NCBI GenBank assembly: GCA_964638055.1
Contig: CAZWXF010000008.1
Coordinates: forward strand, 1-48,736
Origin: Prado023 sp964638055
GTDB lineage: Bacteria; Actinomycetota; Actinomycetes; S36-B12; CAIYMF01
DNA length: 48,736 nucleotides
Reading direction: 5' to 3'
Part shown: positions 1 through 7,617 of the stretch, piece after piece
Position numbering within the stretch: the first letter of the stretch is position 1
Layout of the letters: each line of letters begins with the position of its first letter
Position numbers and translations under genes: made by a program
The notes under the pieces: model-generated
The model's input: only the letters and a program-made list of their open reading frames with translations
Databases searched by the model: none
What the model was told of the DNA's origin: nothing

Positions 1-126
1 CCGGTCGACCCCGCACCGCGTCGAGCCTGTCGATACGACCCCGCCGGTCGAGCCTGTCGAGACCCGGTCGACCCCGCGCCGGTCGAGCCTGTCGATACGA
101 CCCCGCCGGTCGAGCCTGTCGAGACC
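1..126. repeat. Tandem pair of ~62-bp units of the GGTCGAGCC-type dispersed repeat
   Basis: Two nearly identical units begin at 1 and 64 (period 62-63). Each holds GTCGAGCCTGTCGATACGAC followed by GGTCGAGCCTGTCGAGAC. The same core recurs at 2410-2865, 5705-5765 (reverse), 18231-18312 (reverse) and 48545-48736. Such dispersed intergenic elements are familiar in high-GC actinobacteria. I see no gene in 1-283 other than this repeat; 127-283 shows nothing definite. Confidence 0.85.
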
Positions 127-283
127 CCGATCTTGCGCCAGATCCCAGCGAAGGTCCTCCCGATGCGACCAGGCAGGACACGGCAGGCGGCCACCGGGGG
201 ACGGATGCCTCGGGGGCTGGCCGCCGCGTCCCGCACGTGGCACCCTCGGCTCACGATCAGTGGTCGCCAGGTGGAGGTGGCGC

Positions 284-1192
284 ATGGAGGGCAGCGCACG
301 CCGGGGGCTCCGAGCTGCATGGCTGATGGCGCTCGCAGCGCTGCTGGCCGCCGGCTGCGGCACGGGCGGCGCCCCGCTGGATCGACCTGAGCCAGTCCCG
401 ACGCAGTCCTCCGACACCGCTGCGGCCACCGGTCCCGCCGCCGGTCCCAGCCCGTCGGCCGGCAGGACGACGACGCCCACGCCCAGCGCGGAGCCCGAGA
501 AGGTGTCGTACGTGCCGTGGGGGCCCAGCGATCCGGTCGTCCCCGAGCACTACGGGCGGCTGGCGCAGCGCGACTGCGGTGCGGGGGAGCAGGTCGCTCC
601 TGACGAGCCGTTCTGGGACGCCGTGTTCGCGGTCTGCCGGACCCTCGTGGGCGGCGAACCCTGGCCCGACCTGGCCGAGGCCCCACCCGCACCGGAGACC
701 GAGAACCCGCACGAGAGCTGTCTCGACGACGAGCTGGAGATCATGGTCCGTGACGCCCTGGCCTGGCGGGACGCCAACGACGACGCGACCCCCCAGGTCG
801 AGTTCGAGGAATCGGGCTCGGCCTGCTACCTGGCGATCTACGAGGCCGGCCAGGTGTCCCCGGAGCAGGACATCACCTCGTCCCTTCCCGGCGAGGCCAC
901 GATCTCGGTGCTCCTGGACGCGACGCTGACCATCGCCCAGGTCTCGGTGGACCGCAGGCTGATCGCCGAGGGCGACATGTTCGTCCTGGACAACGAGCCC
1001 TTCGTCGGCACCCGGACCCTCAGCATCCACGTGCCCGGTCCGCCCGAGTCCAGGACCGTCGAGGTCGCAGTGAGCCAGACCCTTGGCGATTCCGTGGCTG
1101 GCGTCGCCAGGGTGTCGGTCCTCCTCGAACCGGTCGCGTCGGGGCCGGGTGTCGCGGAGGCCGCGCTGCTGGCCCGCGCGGCCCCTCGATGA
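284..1192 (+). CDS. Putative secreted lipoprotein, unknown function
   Basis: A 302-residue protein with an N-terminal lipoprotein signal: Arg-rich n-region, hydrophobic core and lipobox LLAAGC with Cys at about residue 25. It should be exported and lipidated. A Pro/Ser/Thr-rich linker of about 50 residues follows, then an acidic globular part with paired Cys residues; I recognise no domain. The ATG at 284 is chosen over a GTG at 260 because GGAGG lies 6 bases before it and the n-region then has normal length. Its stop overlaps the next start (ATGA), so the two are probably translationally coupled and may form a lipoprotein/membrane-protein pair. Confidence 0.8.
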   Translation: MEGSARRGLRAAWLMALAALLAAGCGTGGAPLDRPEPVPTQSSDTAAATGPAAGPSPSAGRTTTPTPSAEPEKVSYVPWGPSDPVVPEHYGRLAQRDCGAGEQVAPDEPFWDAVFAVCRTLVGGEPWPDLAEAPPAPETENPHESCLDDELEIMVRDALAWRDANDDATPQVEFEESGSACYLAIYEAGQVSPEQDITSSLPGEATISVLLDATLTIAQVSVDRRLIAEGDMFVLDNEPFVGTRTLSIHVPGPPESRTVEVAVSQTLGDSVAGVARVSVLLEPVASGPGVAEAALLARAAPR

Positions 1193-2109
1193 GCGCACCG
1201 GATCGTCCGCAGGGCCTGACTCGAGAGGACGCGTTCCGGATACTGGGCGCCCTCGGCGCCATCCTGACCCTGTTGACCGCCCTGCTGTTCTACTTCGGCT
1301 GGCGGCGCAGCGAGGCGCAGTCGCGGGCCATGGGCATCGACGTCACCCTCTTCGGCTACTCGTCACAGGACTATGTCCTGCGCAGCATCAGCTCGTTGTA
1401 CCTGCCACTGCTGGTCCTCGCCGCGGGCGGGTTGCTGTGGGTGCGGCTCCACCGGGCCCTGGCCGTCCGTGTCGAATCCCTCGGCGGGCGGGGCAGGTCC
1501 AGGGCGACGCAGACGGCCCGATGGGCGGGGCGGCTGGCCGCGGCGGTGGCCGCCATCACGCTGGCCTTCACCGTCGCTGCGGGAACCAGCGACCCCTGGG
1601 CCCCGGTCGACTGGCTCGCCGGCGAGCTCTCCGACACCACCTGGGTGATCCCGCTGGTGCTCGTGGGCTGCGTCGTGGTCGGGGCGTACTCGTCGTGGCT
1701 GCGACGGGCGCTCGGCGTCCCACTGCCGGACGCCGCGAATCCCTGGACCCGGGTCCTGGCTGCGGCGATGGTCTCGGTCGTCGTCGTGCTCAGCCTGTTC
1801 TGGCTGCTGGAGGAATATGCGGCCGCCGTCGGACGCGGGTACGCCCAGAGCGTCGTCGCCCGCGTCCCGGACCTGCCGCGGGCCACCGTCACGGGCCCGA
1901 CGCCGCTGGACATCGACGCCCCTGGCGTCACGGAGGGTGCGCTGAGCGTCGAGGGCAGCGACGAGATCCAGTTCCGCACACAGGGGCTCCGCCTTCTGGC
2001 GAGGAGCGGGACCAAGATCATTCTGGTCCACGACGACTGGTCGCCGGAGACGGGCGTCGTGATCGTCCTGCCGGACTCCGACGCGTACACCTGGCAGTTC
2101 AGCCGCTGA
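1189..2109 (+). CDS. Multi-pass membrane protein, unknown function
   Basis: 306 residues with hydrophobic segments near residues 18-37, 68-85, 108-128, 148-168 and 186-206, then a soluble C-terminal domain of about 100 residues ending in TWQFSR. The segment AMGIDVTLFGYSSQDYVLRS between the first two membrane helices resembles a motif I associate with uncharacterised actinobacterial membrane proteins. The start overlaps the stop of the upstream lipoprotein gene by four bases. No enzymatic motif is visible. A membrane location is well supported; function is unknown. Confidence 0.8.
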   Translation: MSAPDRPQGLTREDAFRILGALGAILTLLTALLFYFGWRRSEAQSRAMGIDVTLFGYSSQDYVLRSISSLYLPLLVLAAGGLLWVRLHRALAVRVESLGGRGRSRATQTARWAGRLAAAVAAITLAFTVAAGTSDPWAPVDWLAGELSDTTWVIPLVLVGCVVVGAYSSWLRRALGVPLPDAANPWTRVLAAAMVSVVVVLSLFWLLEEYAAAVGRGYAQSVVARVPDLPRATVTGPTPLDIDAPGVTEGALSVEGSDEIQFRTQGLRLLARSGTKIILVHDDWSPETGVVIVLPDSDAYTWQFSR

Positions 2110-2136
2110 CGAGACCACGCGAGCCCCGCCCTCGCA

Positions 2137-2385
2137 GTGATCTTGTCGGTGGACAACCGCGCCCACCAGGACCAGCTGCGCACCGATCCTCACAACCCGG
2201 GGGAGTTCCTCCTGGACGGGCGCATGCTCCTGCCGGACGGGATGCTCCCTGTCGACGCGGCGTGCCGCGAGCTCTCGGGCAGCACGCTCAACTGGTGGGT
2301 GGGGCGCAACGTCCTGCACACGCTGTTCACCATGAACCACAACCGGATCTGCGGGCTGCTCAAGACCGGGGTCGACCCCGCGACT
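2137..2385 (+). pseudogene. Fragment of an animal-type haem peroxidase / alpha-dioxygenase-like gene
   Basis: About 80 codons in one frame match the middle of bacterial haem peroxidases of the animal-peroxidase superfamily: LLPDGMLPVDAACRELSG, then NWWVGRNVLHTLFTMNHNRI, where full proteins usually read NWW-G---LHTLFT-EHNAICD. The N-terminal haem-binding part is absent: the upstream neighbour ends only 27 bp before. After 2385 the frame runs into repeat DNA. A whole enzyme would be roughly 500-600 residues, so this is a remnant truncated at both ends. The match comes from memory of family motifs, not from a search. Confidence 0.6.
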
Positions 2386-2409
2386 GACGGGCCACGCCGG
2401 CCGAGCCGC

Positions 2410-2865
2410 ACGCCGGTCGAGCCAGTCGAGACCCAGCGCCCGCCGGTCGAGCCAGTCGAGACCCAGCGCCCGCCGGTCGAGCTTGTCGAGACCCGGGTCG
2501 GCCGAGACCCGGGCCTGCTGGTCGTGTTGGCGTGGGGATGCTTGGTCTCGACGGGCTCGACCGGCGTGTTCGTTCGATGGTCGGGATTCGGGCCCGCCGG
2601 TCGAGCCGGTCGAGACCCGGGCCAGTCAAGACCCGGGCCCGCCGGTCGAGCCGGTCGAGACCCAGCGCCCGCCGGTCGAGCTTGTCGAGACCCGGGTCGG
2701 CCGAGACCCGGGCCTGCTGGTCGTGTTGGCGTGGGGATGCTTGGTCTCGACGGGCTCGACCGGCGTGTTCGTTCGATGGTCGGGATTCGGGCCCGCCGGT
2801 CGAGCCGGTCGAGACCCGGGCCAGTCAAGACCCGGGCCCGCCGGTCGAGCCAGTCGAGACCTGGT
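2410..2865. repeat. Cluster of dispersed GGTCGAGCC(A/G/T)GTCGAGAC repeats
   Basis: At least eight copies of the core lie here, mostly in forward orientation (near 2413, 2442, 2474, 2599, 2641, 2673, 2799, 2842), with two reverse copies (near 2547 and 2746). The cluster fills the space between a forward gene remnant and the 3' end of sppA. No independent gene is supported here; long open frames through it simply reflect repeat translation. Confidence 0.85.
2456..2853. repeat. Exact ~199-bp tandem duplication inside the repeat cluster
   Basis: The block starting at 2461 (ACCCAGCGCC) reappears at 2660, and TCGTGTTGG at 2522 reappears at 2721, giving a period of 199 bp. The two copies look identical as far as I can compare by eye. 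The outer repeat units differ slightly (GCCAGTC versus GCCGGTC), which fits unequal recombination between short repeat cores. Confidence 0.85.
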
Positions 2866-2925
2866 GCACGCCGCCGGGGGTCGGGCGGTCAGGGCGGTGC
2901 GACCCGAGGCTCAGCTCCTGGGCGC

Positions 2926-4560
2926 TCAGCCCCGGACGCGCCCGACGGGGGCCAGGAGCGTCGCCTGCGCCAGCGCACCGAGGCCCGCAGCGGGCAGGTG
3001 CAGGGCCTGGGCGGCTCGGGGGTCCTCGGTGTTGCGCGGCCGCCCGAGACGCCGGAGGGCGGGCACCTGGCCGGCCAGGATGACCGGCGCGGACTCGGGC
3101 AGGCCGCCGCGCAGCTTGGCCAGGTGCATGGCCGTGCGCAGGCCCCCGAGCTCGTCCACCAGGCCGATCCCCTGGGCGTCCCGGCCCGTCCACACCCGGC
3201 CCCGTGCGATCGGCTCGACCTGCTCGACGGTCATGCCGCGACCCTGGGCGACCTTGGCGACGAAGTCGGCGTAGATCGTGTCCAGCTCATGGTCGAGAAG
3301 GGCCAGCTGCTCCTCGGTGAACGGCTCCCGGGCCGAGCCCATCAGGGTGTGCTGCCCCATCACGACGCGATCGCTCGTGATGCCCATGCGCCGCAGGAGC
3401 CGCCCCACCACGAGCTTGCCCGCGACGACGCCGATCGAGCCGGTCACGGTCGACGGCAGCGCGACGATCACGTCGCCGGGGCAGGCCACGAAGTAGCCAC
3501 CCGAGGCCGCCAGTCCGCCCATCGACACGATCACCGGCTTGCCCGCCTCGCGAACGCGGCAGACCTCGCGCCAGATCGAATCGGAGGCCACCGCCGAGCC
3601 GCCGGGGGAGTCGACGCGCAGGACGACCGCCTTGGCGCCGTCATCGCGGGCCACCGAGCGCAGCGCCGAGCCGACCGTGTCGCTCCCGGCGATCCGTCCG
3701 ATGGCCGCGTGGCGGCTGCGGCCCGGGGCGATCGCCCCTCGGACCTCGACCAGGCTCACGTGGCCGCGGCGCCTGGGCCGCAGGGGGCTCGCGGGAACTG
3801 GCCGCCATCGATCGGCGAGGAGGAGCCGGACCGGTCCCAGGACCGTGCGCAGGTGCGCGTAGGCCTCGTCTCGGTACCCGGTGGCATCCACGAGGCCCTC
3901 CTGGAGGGCGCGGTGGGCGTCGATCGGGCCGGCGTCGGCGAGCTCCCGGACGCGCTGCGGATCCATGCTGCGGCCCGACGCGATCGAGGCGACGGCTGTC
4001 TCGAACACCGACCGGACGACGGCCTCGTCGGCCTCCCGCTGCGCGGGGCTGAAGCTGTCGCGGGTGAACAGCTCGGCAGCGCTCTTGTACTCGTGTCGCT
4101 GGAAGAGCTGCGGCTCGACATCCAGCTTGTCGAGCAACCCACGCAGGAACGTCGCCTCGACGCCCACCCCCAGCGGCCCCAGCCAGCTTCCCGGCTGGAG
4201 CCAGACCTCGTCGAACGCCGTGGCCAGGACGTAGGCGGCCGTGCGTCCCGGGACCTCGCCGAGGTCCTCCGCCCAGGCCAGCGTGGGCTTGCCGGTGGCG
4301 ACGAATGCCTCGACGCCCTGCCGCAGCTCCTCCATGGCAGCCCACGACATGGAGCCGCCGACCTTGGCGATCAGGCCGGCGACGCGCGGATCACGTCCCG
4401 AGCGGTGCAGCGCCCGCAGGACGGCGTCGAGCTGGGGGCGACGGCGGTTGGCCAGCCGGGCCAGCGGGTCCGGGTCGGGCAGGGCCAACGGCTCGGTGAA
4501 GTCCAGCTCCAGCAGCAGCCGGGGACGGCTCGGCAGGGGCAGCGGCAACGGCTTGGGCAT
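2926..4560 (-). CDS. sppA: Signal peptide peptidase SppA-type serine protease (S49)
   Basis: 544 residues forming the tandem two-domain S49 fold. Enzymes of this family cut signal-peptide remnants and other substrates at the membrane using a Ser-Lys dyad. Lys159 in HEYKSAAE fits the domain-1 lysine, and Ser353 in AASGGYFVACPGD fits the domain-2 serine; VDSPGGSA is also canonical. No clear N-terminal transmembrane helix is seen, unlike E. coli SppA (618 residues), so it may be peripheral or cytoplasmic. The ATG at 4560 is favoured because TAATGT lies 7 bases upstream, fitting a leaderless mRNA. It is divergent from the SGNH hydrolase. Confidence 0.88.
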   Translation of the reverse strand: MPKPLPLPLPSRPRLLLELDFTEPLALPDPDPLARLANRRRPQLDAVLRALHRSGRDPRVAGLIAKVGGSMSWAAMEELRQGVEAFVATGKPTLAWAEDLGEVPGRTAAYVLATAFDEVWLQPGSWLGPLGVGVEATFLRGLLDKLDVEPQLFQRHEYKSAAELFTRDSFSPAQREADEAVVRSVFETAVASIASGRSMDPQRVRELADAGPIDAHRALQEGLVDATGYRDEAYAHLRTVLGPVRLLLADRWRPVPASPLRPRRRGHVSLVEVRGAIAPGRSRHAAIGRIAGSDTVGSALRSVARDDGAKAVVLRVDSPGGSAVASDSIWREVCRVREAGKPVIVSMGGLAASGGYFVACPGDVIVALPSTVTGSIGVVAGKLVVGRLLRRMGITSDRVVMGQHTLMGSAREPFTEEQLALLDHELDTIYADFVAKVAQGRGMTVEQVEPIARGRVWTGRDAQGIGLVDELGGLRTAMHLAKLRGGLPESAPVILAGQVPALRRLGRPRNTEDPRAAQALHLPAAGLGALAQATLLAPVGRVRG

Positions 4561-4567
4561 GGTCGCC

Positions 4568-4573
4568 ACATTA
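4568..4573 (-). promoter_or_regulatory. Predicted -10 box of a leaderless sppA promoter
   Basis: On the minus strand TAATGT is followed by seven bases (GGCGACC) and the ATG of sppA. That places the expected transcription start at or near the start codon. No convincing -35 box is visible, and there is no well-placed Shine-Dalgarno site. Confidence 0.5.
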
Positions 4574-4647
4574 GGCCTTCTCCCGCAGTCAGATCGGGGT
4601 GCGCGTGGGCGATCGTGACGGTCCGCCCGCGTCCCGCTCGGCTCGAG

Positions 4648-4653
4648 TAGATT
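4648..4653 (+). promoter_or_regulatory. Predicted -10 box of a leaderless SGNH hydrolase promoter
   Basis: TAGATT is followed by TTCGGCC and the GTG start at 4661. It is divergent from the sppA -10 box, whose near edge is about 75 bp away, so two leaderless promoters would sit back to back. Confidence 0.5.
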
Positions 4654-4660
4654 TTCGGCC

Positions 4661-5461
4661 GTGACCCGCTTCGTGTGCCTGGGTGATTCGTTCACCGAGG
4701 GGATGGTGGATGACCTGCGACCGGACGGTCGGCATCTGGGATGGGCGGACCGCGTCGCAGAGGGGCTGGCCCGAGCGGCGTTGCAGGAAGGCCCGGTCGA
4801 GTACGCGAACCTGGCGATCCGGGGCAAGCTGCTCGATCAGGTCGTGCGCGAGCAGATCCCCGTGGCGCTCGCGCTCGGCCCGGACTTCGTCACCTTCCAG
4901 GCGGGCCTCAACGACGTCCTGCGCCCGGGTGTGGACCTGCCTGCGCTGTTCCGGCGCTACGAGGACGCGGTCGCGCGGCTGGCCGAGGGCGGAACCCGAG
5001 TCGTGCTCTTCACGGGCCGTGGCCGGCAGGGATGGAACAGCCGGATGTCGCAGCGACTCGGGCCGCGCTTCGCGGCCTTCAACGACAACGTCCACTCCGT
5101 CGCCCAGATGCACGGCTGCCTGCTCGTGGACCTCGAATCTCTCCTGATGATCTCCGACGATCGTTGCTGGGGCGTCGACCGGCTGCACCTGAACGCCGTC
5201 GGTCACGAGCGCGTCGCCGCCGAGGTCCTCCACACCCTGGGCATCACGGAGCCGGAGATCCTCGGCGGATCCCCGGGCTGGTGGCACGAGCCGCTTCCCC
5301 CCTCGGTCCCGCAGAGGTGGGTCGCCTCGGCCGTGCAGGACGTGCACTGGTTCGGTGTCCACCTGCTGCCGTGGATGGTGCGCAGGCTGCGCGGTGTGTC
5401 CTCAGGGGACGGGATGTCACCTAAGGACCCGATGCTGAGGATGGTGGGCGCGGACGCCTGA
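4661..5461 (+). CDS. SGNH/GDSL-family hydrolase
   Basis: 266 residues with the SGNH ester-hydrolase blocks: GDSF with nucleophile Ser10, the Gly in LAIRGKLL, GLND with Asn84, and VDRLHLNAVGH with Asp173 and His176 completing the triad. Such enzymes hydrolyse esters or acyl groups; the substrate cannot be read from the sequence. No signal peptide is present, so it is probably cytoplasmic. About 60 C-terminal residues beyond the catalytic His carry a Trp-rich stretch. GTG is taken as start because MTRFVCLGDS begins the fold directly. Confidence 0.88.
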   Translation: MTRFVCLGDSFTEGMVDDLRPDGRHLGWADRVAEGLARAALQEGPVEYANLAIRGKLLDQVVREQIPVALALGPDFVTFQAGLNDVLRPGVDLPALFRRYEDAVARLAEGGTRVVLFTGRGRQGWNSRMSQRLGPRFAAFNDNVHSVAQMHGCLLVDLESLLMISDDRCWGVDRLHLNAVGHERVAAEVLHTLGITEPEILGGSPGWWHEPLPPSVPQRWVASAVQDVHWFGVHLLPWMVRRLRGVSSGDGMSPKDPMLRMVGADA

Positions 5462-5604
5462 GCCAGTGGTCCTCCGCCCCCAAGGCGACTCGGACCCGGC
5501 CCGCGCCGAAGGGTGGCCTTGCCGCGCTGCCGGTCGTCCAGGTCAACGGCGTGGCCTTCGCCCTGGGTCCTGGCACGTTCGGTCTCCTGTTCGCGGCGAT
5601 GGCG
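5462..5604 (+). other. Possibly coding stretch cut by the scaffold gap
   Basis: One forward frame stays open up to the gap and ends in VVQVNGVAFALGPGTFGLLF, a hydrophobic, glycine-containing run that could be the start of a membrane segment. No good start or ribosome-binding site is seen, and the frame cannot be followed beyond 5604. It may be a broken gene or chance. Confidence 0.2.
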
Positions 5605-5704
5605 NNNNNNNNNNNNNNNNNNNNNNNNNNNNNNNNNNNNNNNNNNNNNNNNNNNNNNNNNNNNNNNNNNNNNNNNNNNNNNNNNNNNNNNNNNNNNNNN
5701 NNNN
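5605..5704. other. Assembly gap (100 N)
   Basis: Exactly 100 N, the conventional scaffold placeholder. The right flank begins directly inside a dispersed repeat, so the repeat probably broke the assembly. The true distance and content are unknown. Confidence 0.98.
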
Positions 5705-5765
5705 CTCGACGGGCGTGGTCTCGACAGGCTCGACCGGCGTGGTCTCGACTGGGCTCGACGGCGGG
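5705..5765 (-). repeat. Reverse-oriented dispersed repeat, three partial units
   Basis: CTCGACGGGCGTGGTCTCGACAGGCTCGACCGGCG and a further unit, with a spacing of about 24 bp. This is the reverse complement of the GGTCGAGCCTGTCGAGACC core seen elsewhere. The adjoining 5766-6002 shows no gene; a 12-bp direct repeat CACGGCGCTGTA occurs twice around 5792-5815. Confidence 0.75.
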
Positions 5766-6002
5766 CGGTCACGGGGTTGAGGACGCGAGTCACGGCGCTG
5801 TAGCACGGCGCTGTATCCACACCCGCGTTCCGGTGCGCCCGACGGACGAAGGCCCTTGAGAGCGTGCACTGCTGATCACCCGACGGATCGCGCGATGACG
5901 GCAGCGGACAGGCGGCATCGCCGGCCCGGCGCGGTGACGGACGTCGTGGCAGCATGGGTGCGCCAGGCCCCGCAGGCGCACCCGCACCCACCAGGAGGCG
6001 AT

Positions 6003-7349
6003 GTGCCGCTCCGCGCGACGACCACCGTCGCCGAGCCCGACCTCATCTTCCTTCCATGGGAGATCGCCCTCGAGGACTGGCCGGCCGAGCTGCTCGTCAC
6101 TCGCAACCGTGGGATCTCCCGTCACGTCGTCCGGTTCGTCCGGGTGAATCGCTCGATCCTGGCGATCAAGGAGATGCCCGAGCACGTCGCCCGCCGCGAG
6201 TACGGCATGCTCGGGGAGCTGGCCCGGCTCGTGACACCGTGCGTGGAGGCCGTGGGCGTCGTGGCCGGTCGTGAGACCCCCGACGGCGAGGAGCTGCCGG
6301 CCGCACTGGTCACGCGGCACCTGGCGTTCTCGCTGCCGTACCGGACGCTGATGTCCCGGCCCGACCTGACCTGGCCCGACGCCGATCGCCTTCTGGACTC
6401 TCTCGTGCTCCTGCTCGTCCGGCTGCACCTGATCGGCTTCGCGTGGAACGACTGCTCGCTGTCCAACACCCTGTTCCGCCGGGACGCCGGAGCCCTGACC
6501 GCGTACCTGGTCGACGCCGAGACCGGCGAGCTGCACGAGCAGCTGTCGGCCGGTCAGCGGCAGTACGACCTGGAGACCGCCGTGCTGAACGTCGTCGGGG
6601 AGCTCATGGACCTCGAGGCGGGCGGACTGCTCGCCCGGGACCTCGAGCCGGTCCGGCTCGCCGAGCAGTTCCGGCAGCGATACGAGCATCTCTGGTTGAC
6701 CCTCACCGAGCCGGTCGTCGTGACCAGGCATGACCGCTTCCAGATCCAGACCCTGCTGCGGACGCTCAACGGGCTGGGCTTCGACGTCGCCGAGCTCAGC
6801 ATCGAGGCCACGGCGGAGCACGGGGGACGGATGCTGCGGGTCCGGCCGAAGGTCGTCGGAGCCGGCCACCACCGCATGCGGATGCGCTCCCTGACCGGCC
6901 TGTCGATGCACGAGAACCAGGCCCGTCGGCTCCTCAACGACATGGACTCCTTCCGGGCGGTGAAGGGAATCGACGAGGAGGTTGCGGCACACCGGTGGGT
7001 GGGGGAGGTGTACGAGGCGGTGCTCGAGAGGGTGCCGGGGCAGCTTCGCGCCAAGCTCGAGCCGGCCGAGCTCGTCAACGAGGTCCTCCTGCACCGGTGG
7101 TACTCGTCGGAGCGTGCGGGGCGGGATGTCGGGGTGGCTCTCGCGACCGACGACTACGTGGCCCGGTTCCTCGTGACCCGAGCGGATGAGGCCGAGGTCA
7201 TCGACCCCGGTGGCGCCGACGATGGTGGCGACCCCGACGTCTCGGACGAGCCCGCCGGGCGAGCAGCTTCGATGCCCCCGTCGGGGCCGAGTCGCCGAGC
7301 GGGCCAGCGGGCCCAGGTGGGCAGCGCTGCCACGCGCTCCCGCGCCTGA
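6003..7349 (+). CDS. DUF4032-domain protein with kinase-like N-terminal region
   Basis: 448 residues. The N-terminal half resembles a small-molecule or lipopolysaccharide-kinase-like fold: GISRHVVRFVRVN, then AIKEM in the position of a catalytic lysine, YRTLMSR, and FAWNDCSLSNTLFRRD, a catalytic-loop-like segment with an Asn, followed by YLVDAETGE in place of DFG. The C-terminal half matches DUF4032 in layout. The biological substrate is unknown. GTG at 6003 is chosen because GGAGG lies 4 bases upstream, which removes an unlikely low-complexity N-terminus. The last ~60 residues are disordered and Pro/Gly/Ala-rich. Confidence 0.75.
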   Translation: MPLRATTTVAEPDLIFLPWEIALEDWPAELLVTRNRGISRHVVRFVRVNRSILAIKEMPEHVARREYGMLGELARLVTPCVEAVGVVAGRETPDGEELPAALVTRHLAFSLPYRTLMSRPDLTWPDADRLLDSLVLLLVRLHLIGFAWNDCSLSNTLFRRDAGALTAYLVDAETGELHEQLSAGQRQYDLETAVLNVVGELMDLEAGGLLARDLEPVRLAEQFRQRYEHLWLTLTEPVVVTRHDRFQIQTLLRTLNGLGFDVAELSIEATAEHGGRMLRVRPKVVGAGHHRMRMRSLTGLSMHENQARRLLNDMDSFRAVKGIDEEVAAHRWVGEVYEAVLERVPGQLRAKLEPAELVNEVLLHRWYSSERAGRDVGVALATDDYVARFLVTRADEAEVIDPGGADDGGDPDVSDEPAGRAASMPPSGPSRRAGQRAQVGSAATRSRA

Positions 7350-7440
7350 CGCAGGCCCACCCGTGCCTGGGGCGGCCACCTCGGGGGCCTGGCCCGGGTC
7401 AGTGCGCCGCAGGAAGTCGTCGAACGGGGGTCCGTGAAGG

Positions 7441-7463
7441 CAGCCCCGCCGTCTGCGGGGCTG
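7441..7463 (+). terminator. Strong GC hairpin, probable terminator of the DUF4032 gene
   Basis: CAGCCCCGC-CGTCT-GCGGGGCTG forms a perfect 9-bp stem with a 5-base loop about 90 bp after the stop codon. There is no T-tract, which is common for actinobacterial hairpin terminators. The rest of 7350-7617 shows no gene; 7464-7617 would be the promoter and leader of the next gene, but I find no clear promoter or known riboswitch in it. Confidence 0.5.
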
Positions 7464-7617
7464 ACGAGGACGTCCTGGGGCGATCAGGTCGTTCCTCGGT
7501 CGGCTTCGTAGGGGGACGTGAGCGGGCCTCATCCCGGCATTTCGGATCTGTTGCTTCACCAGCATCAGGTGTGTCAGCCTCGTTGGTCCGACGGGCCACG
7601 GGAGACGGGAGGACCTG

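Noticed and set aside
2137..4650. A very long forward open frame (about 837 codons)
   Set aside because: It joins the peroxidase remnant, repeats and the antisense of sppA. The minus strand carries clear SppA motifs, so the forward frame is a GC-rich shadow beyond 2385.
7464..7617. Possible c-di-AMP (ydaO-type) riboswitch before the cell-wall peptidase
   Set aside because: Such switches precede actinobacterial wall hydrolases, but I could not identify the conserved core elements in this leader.
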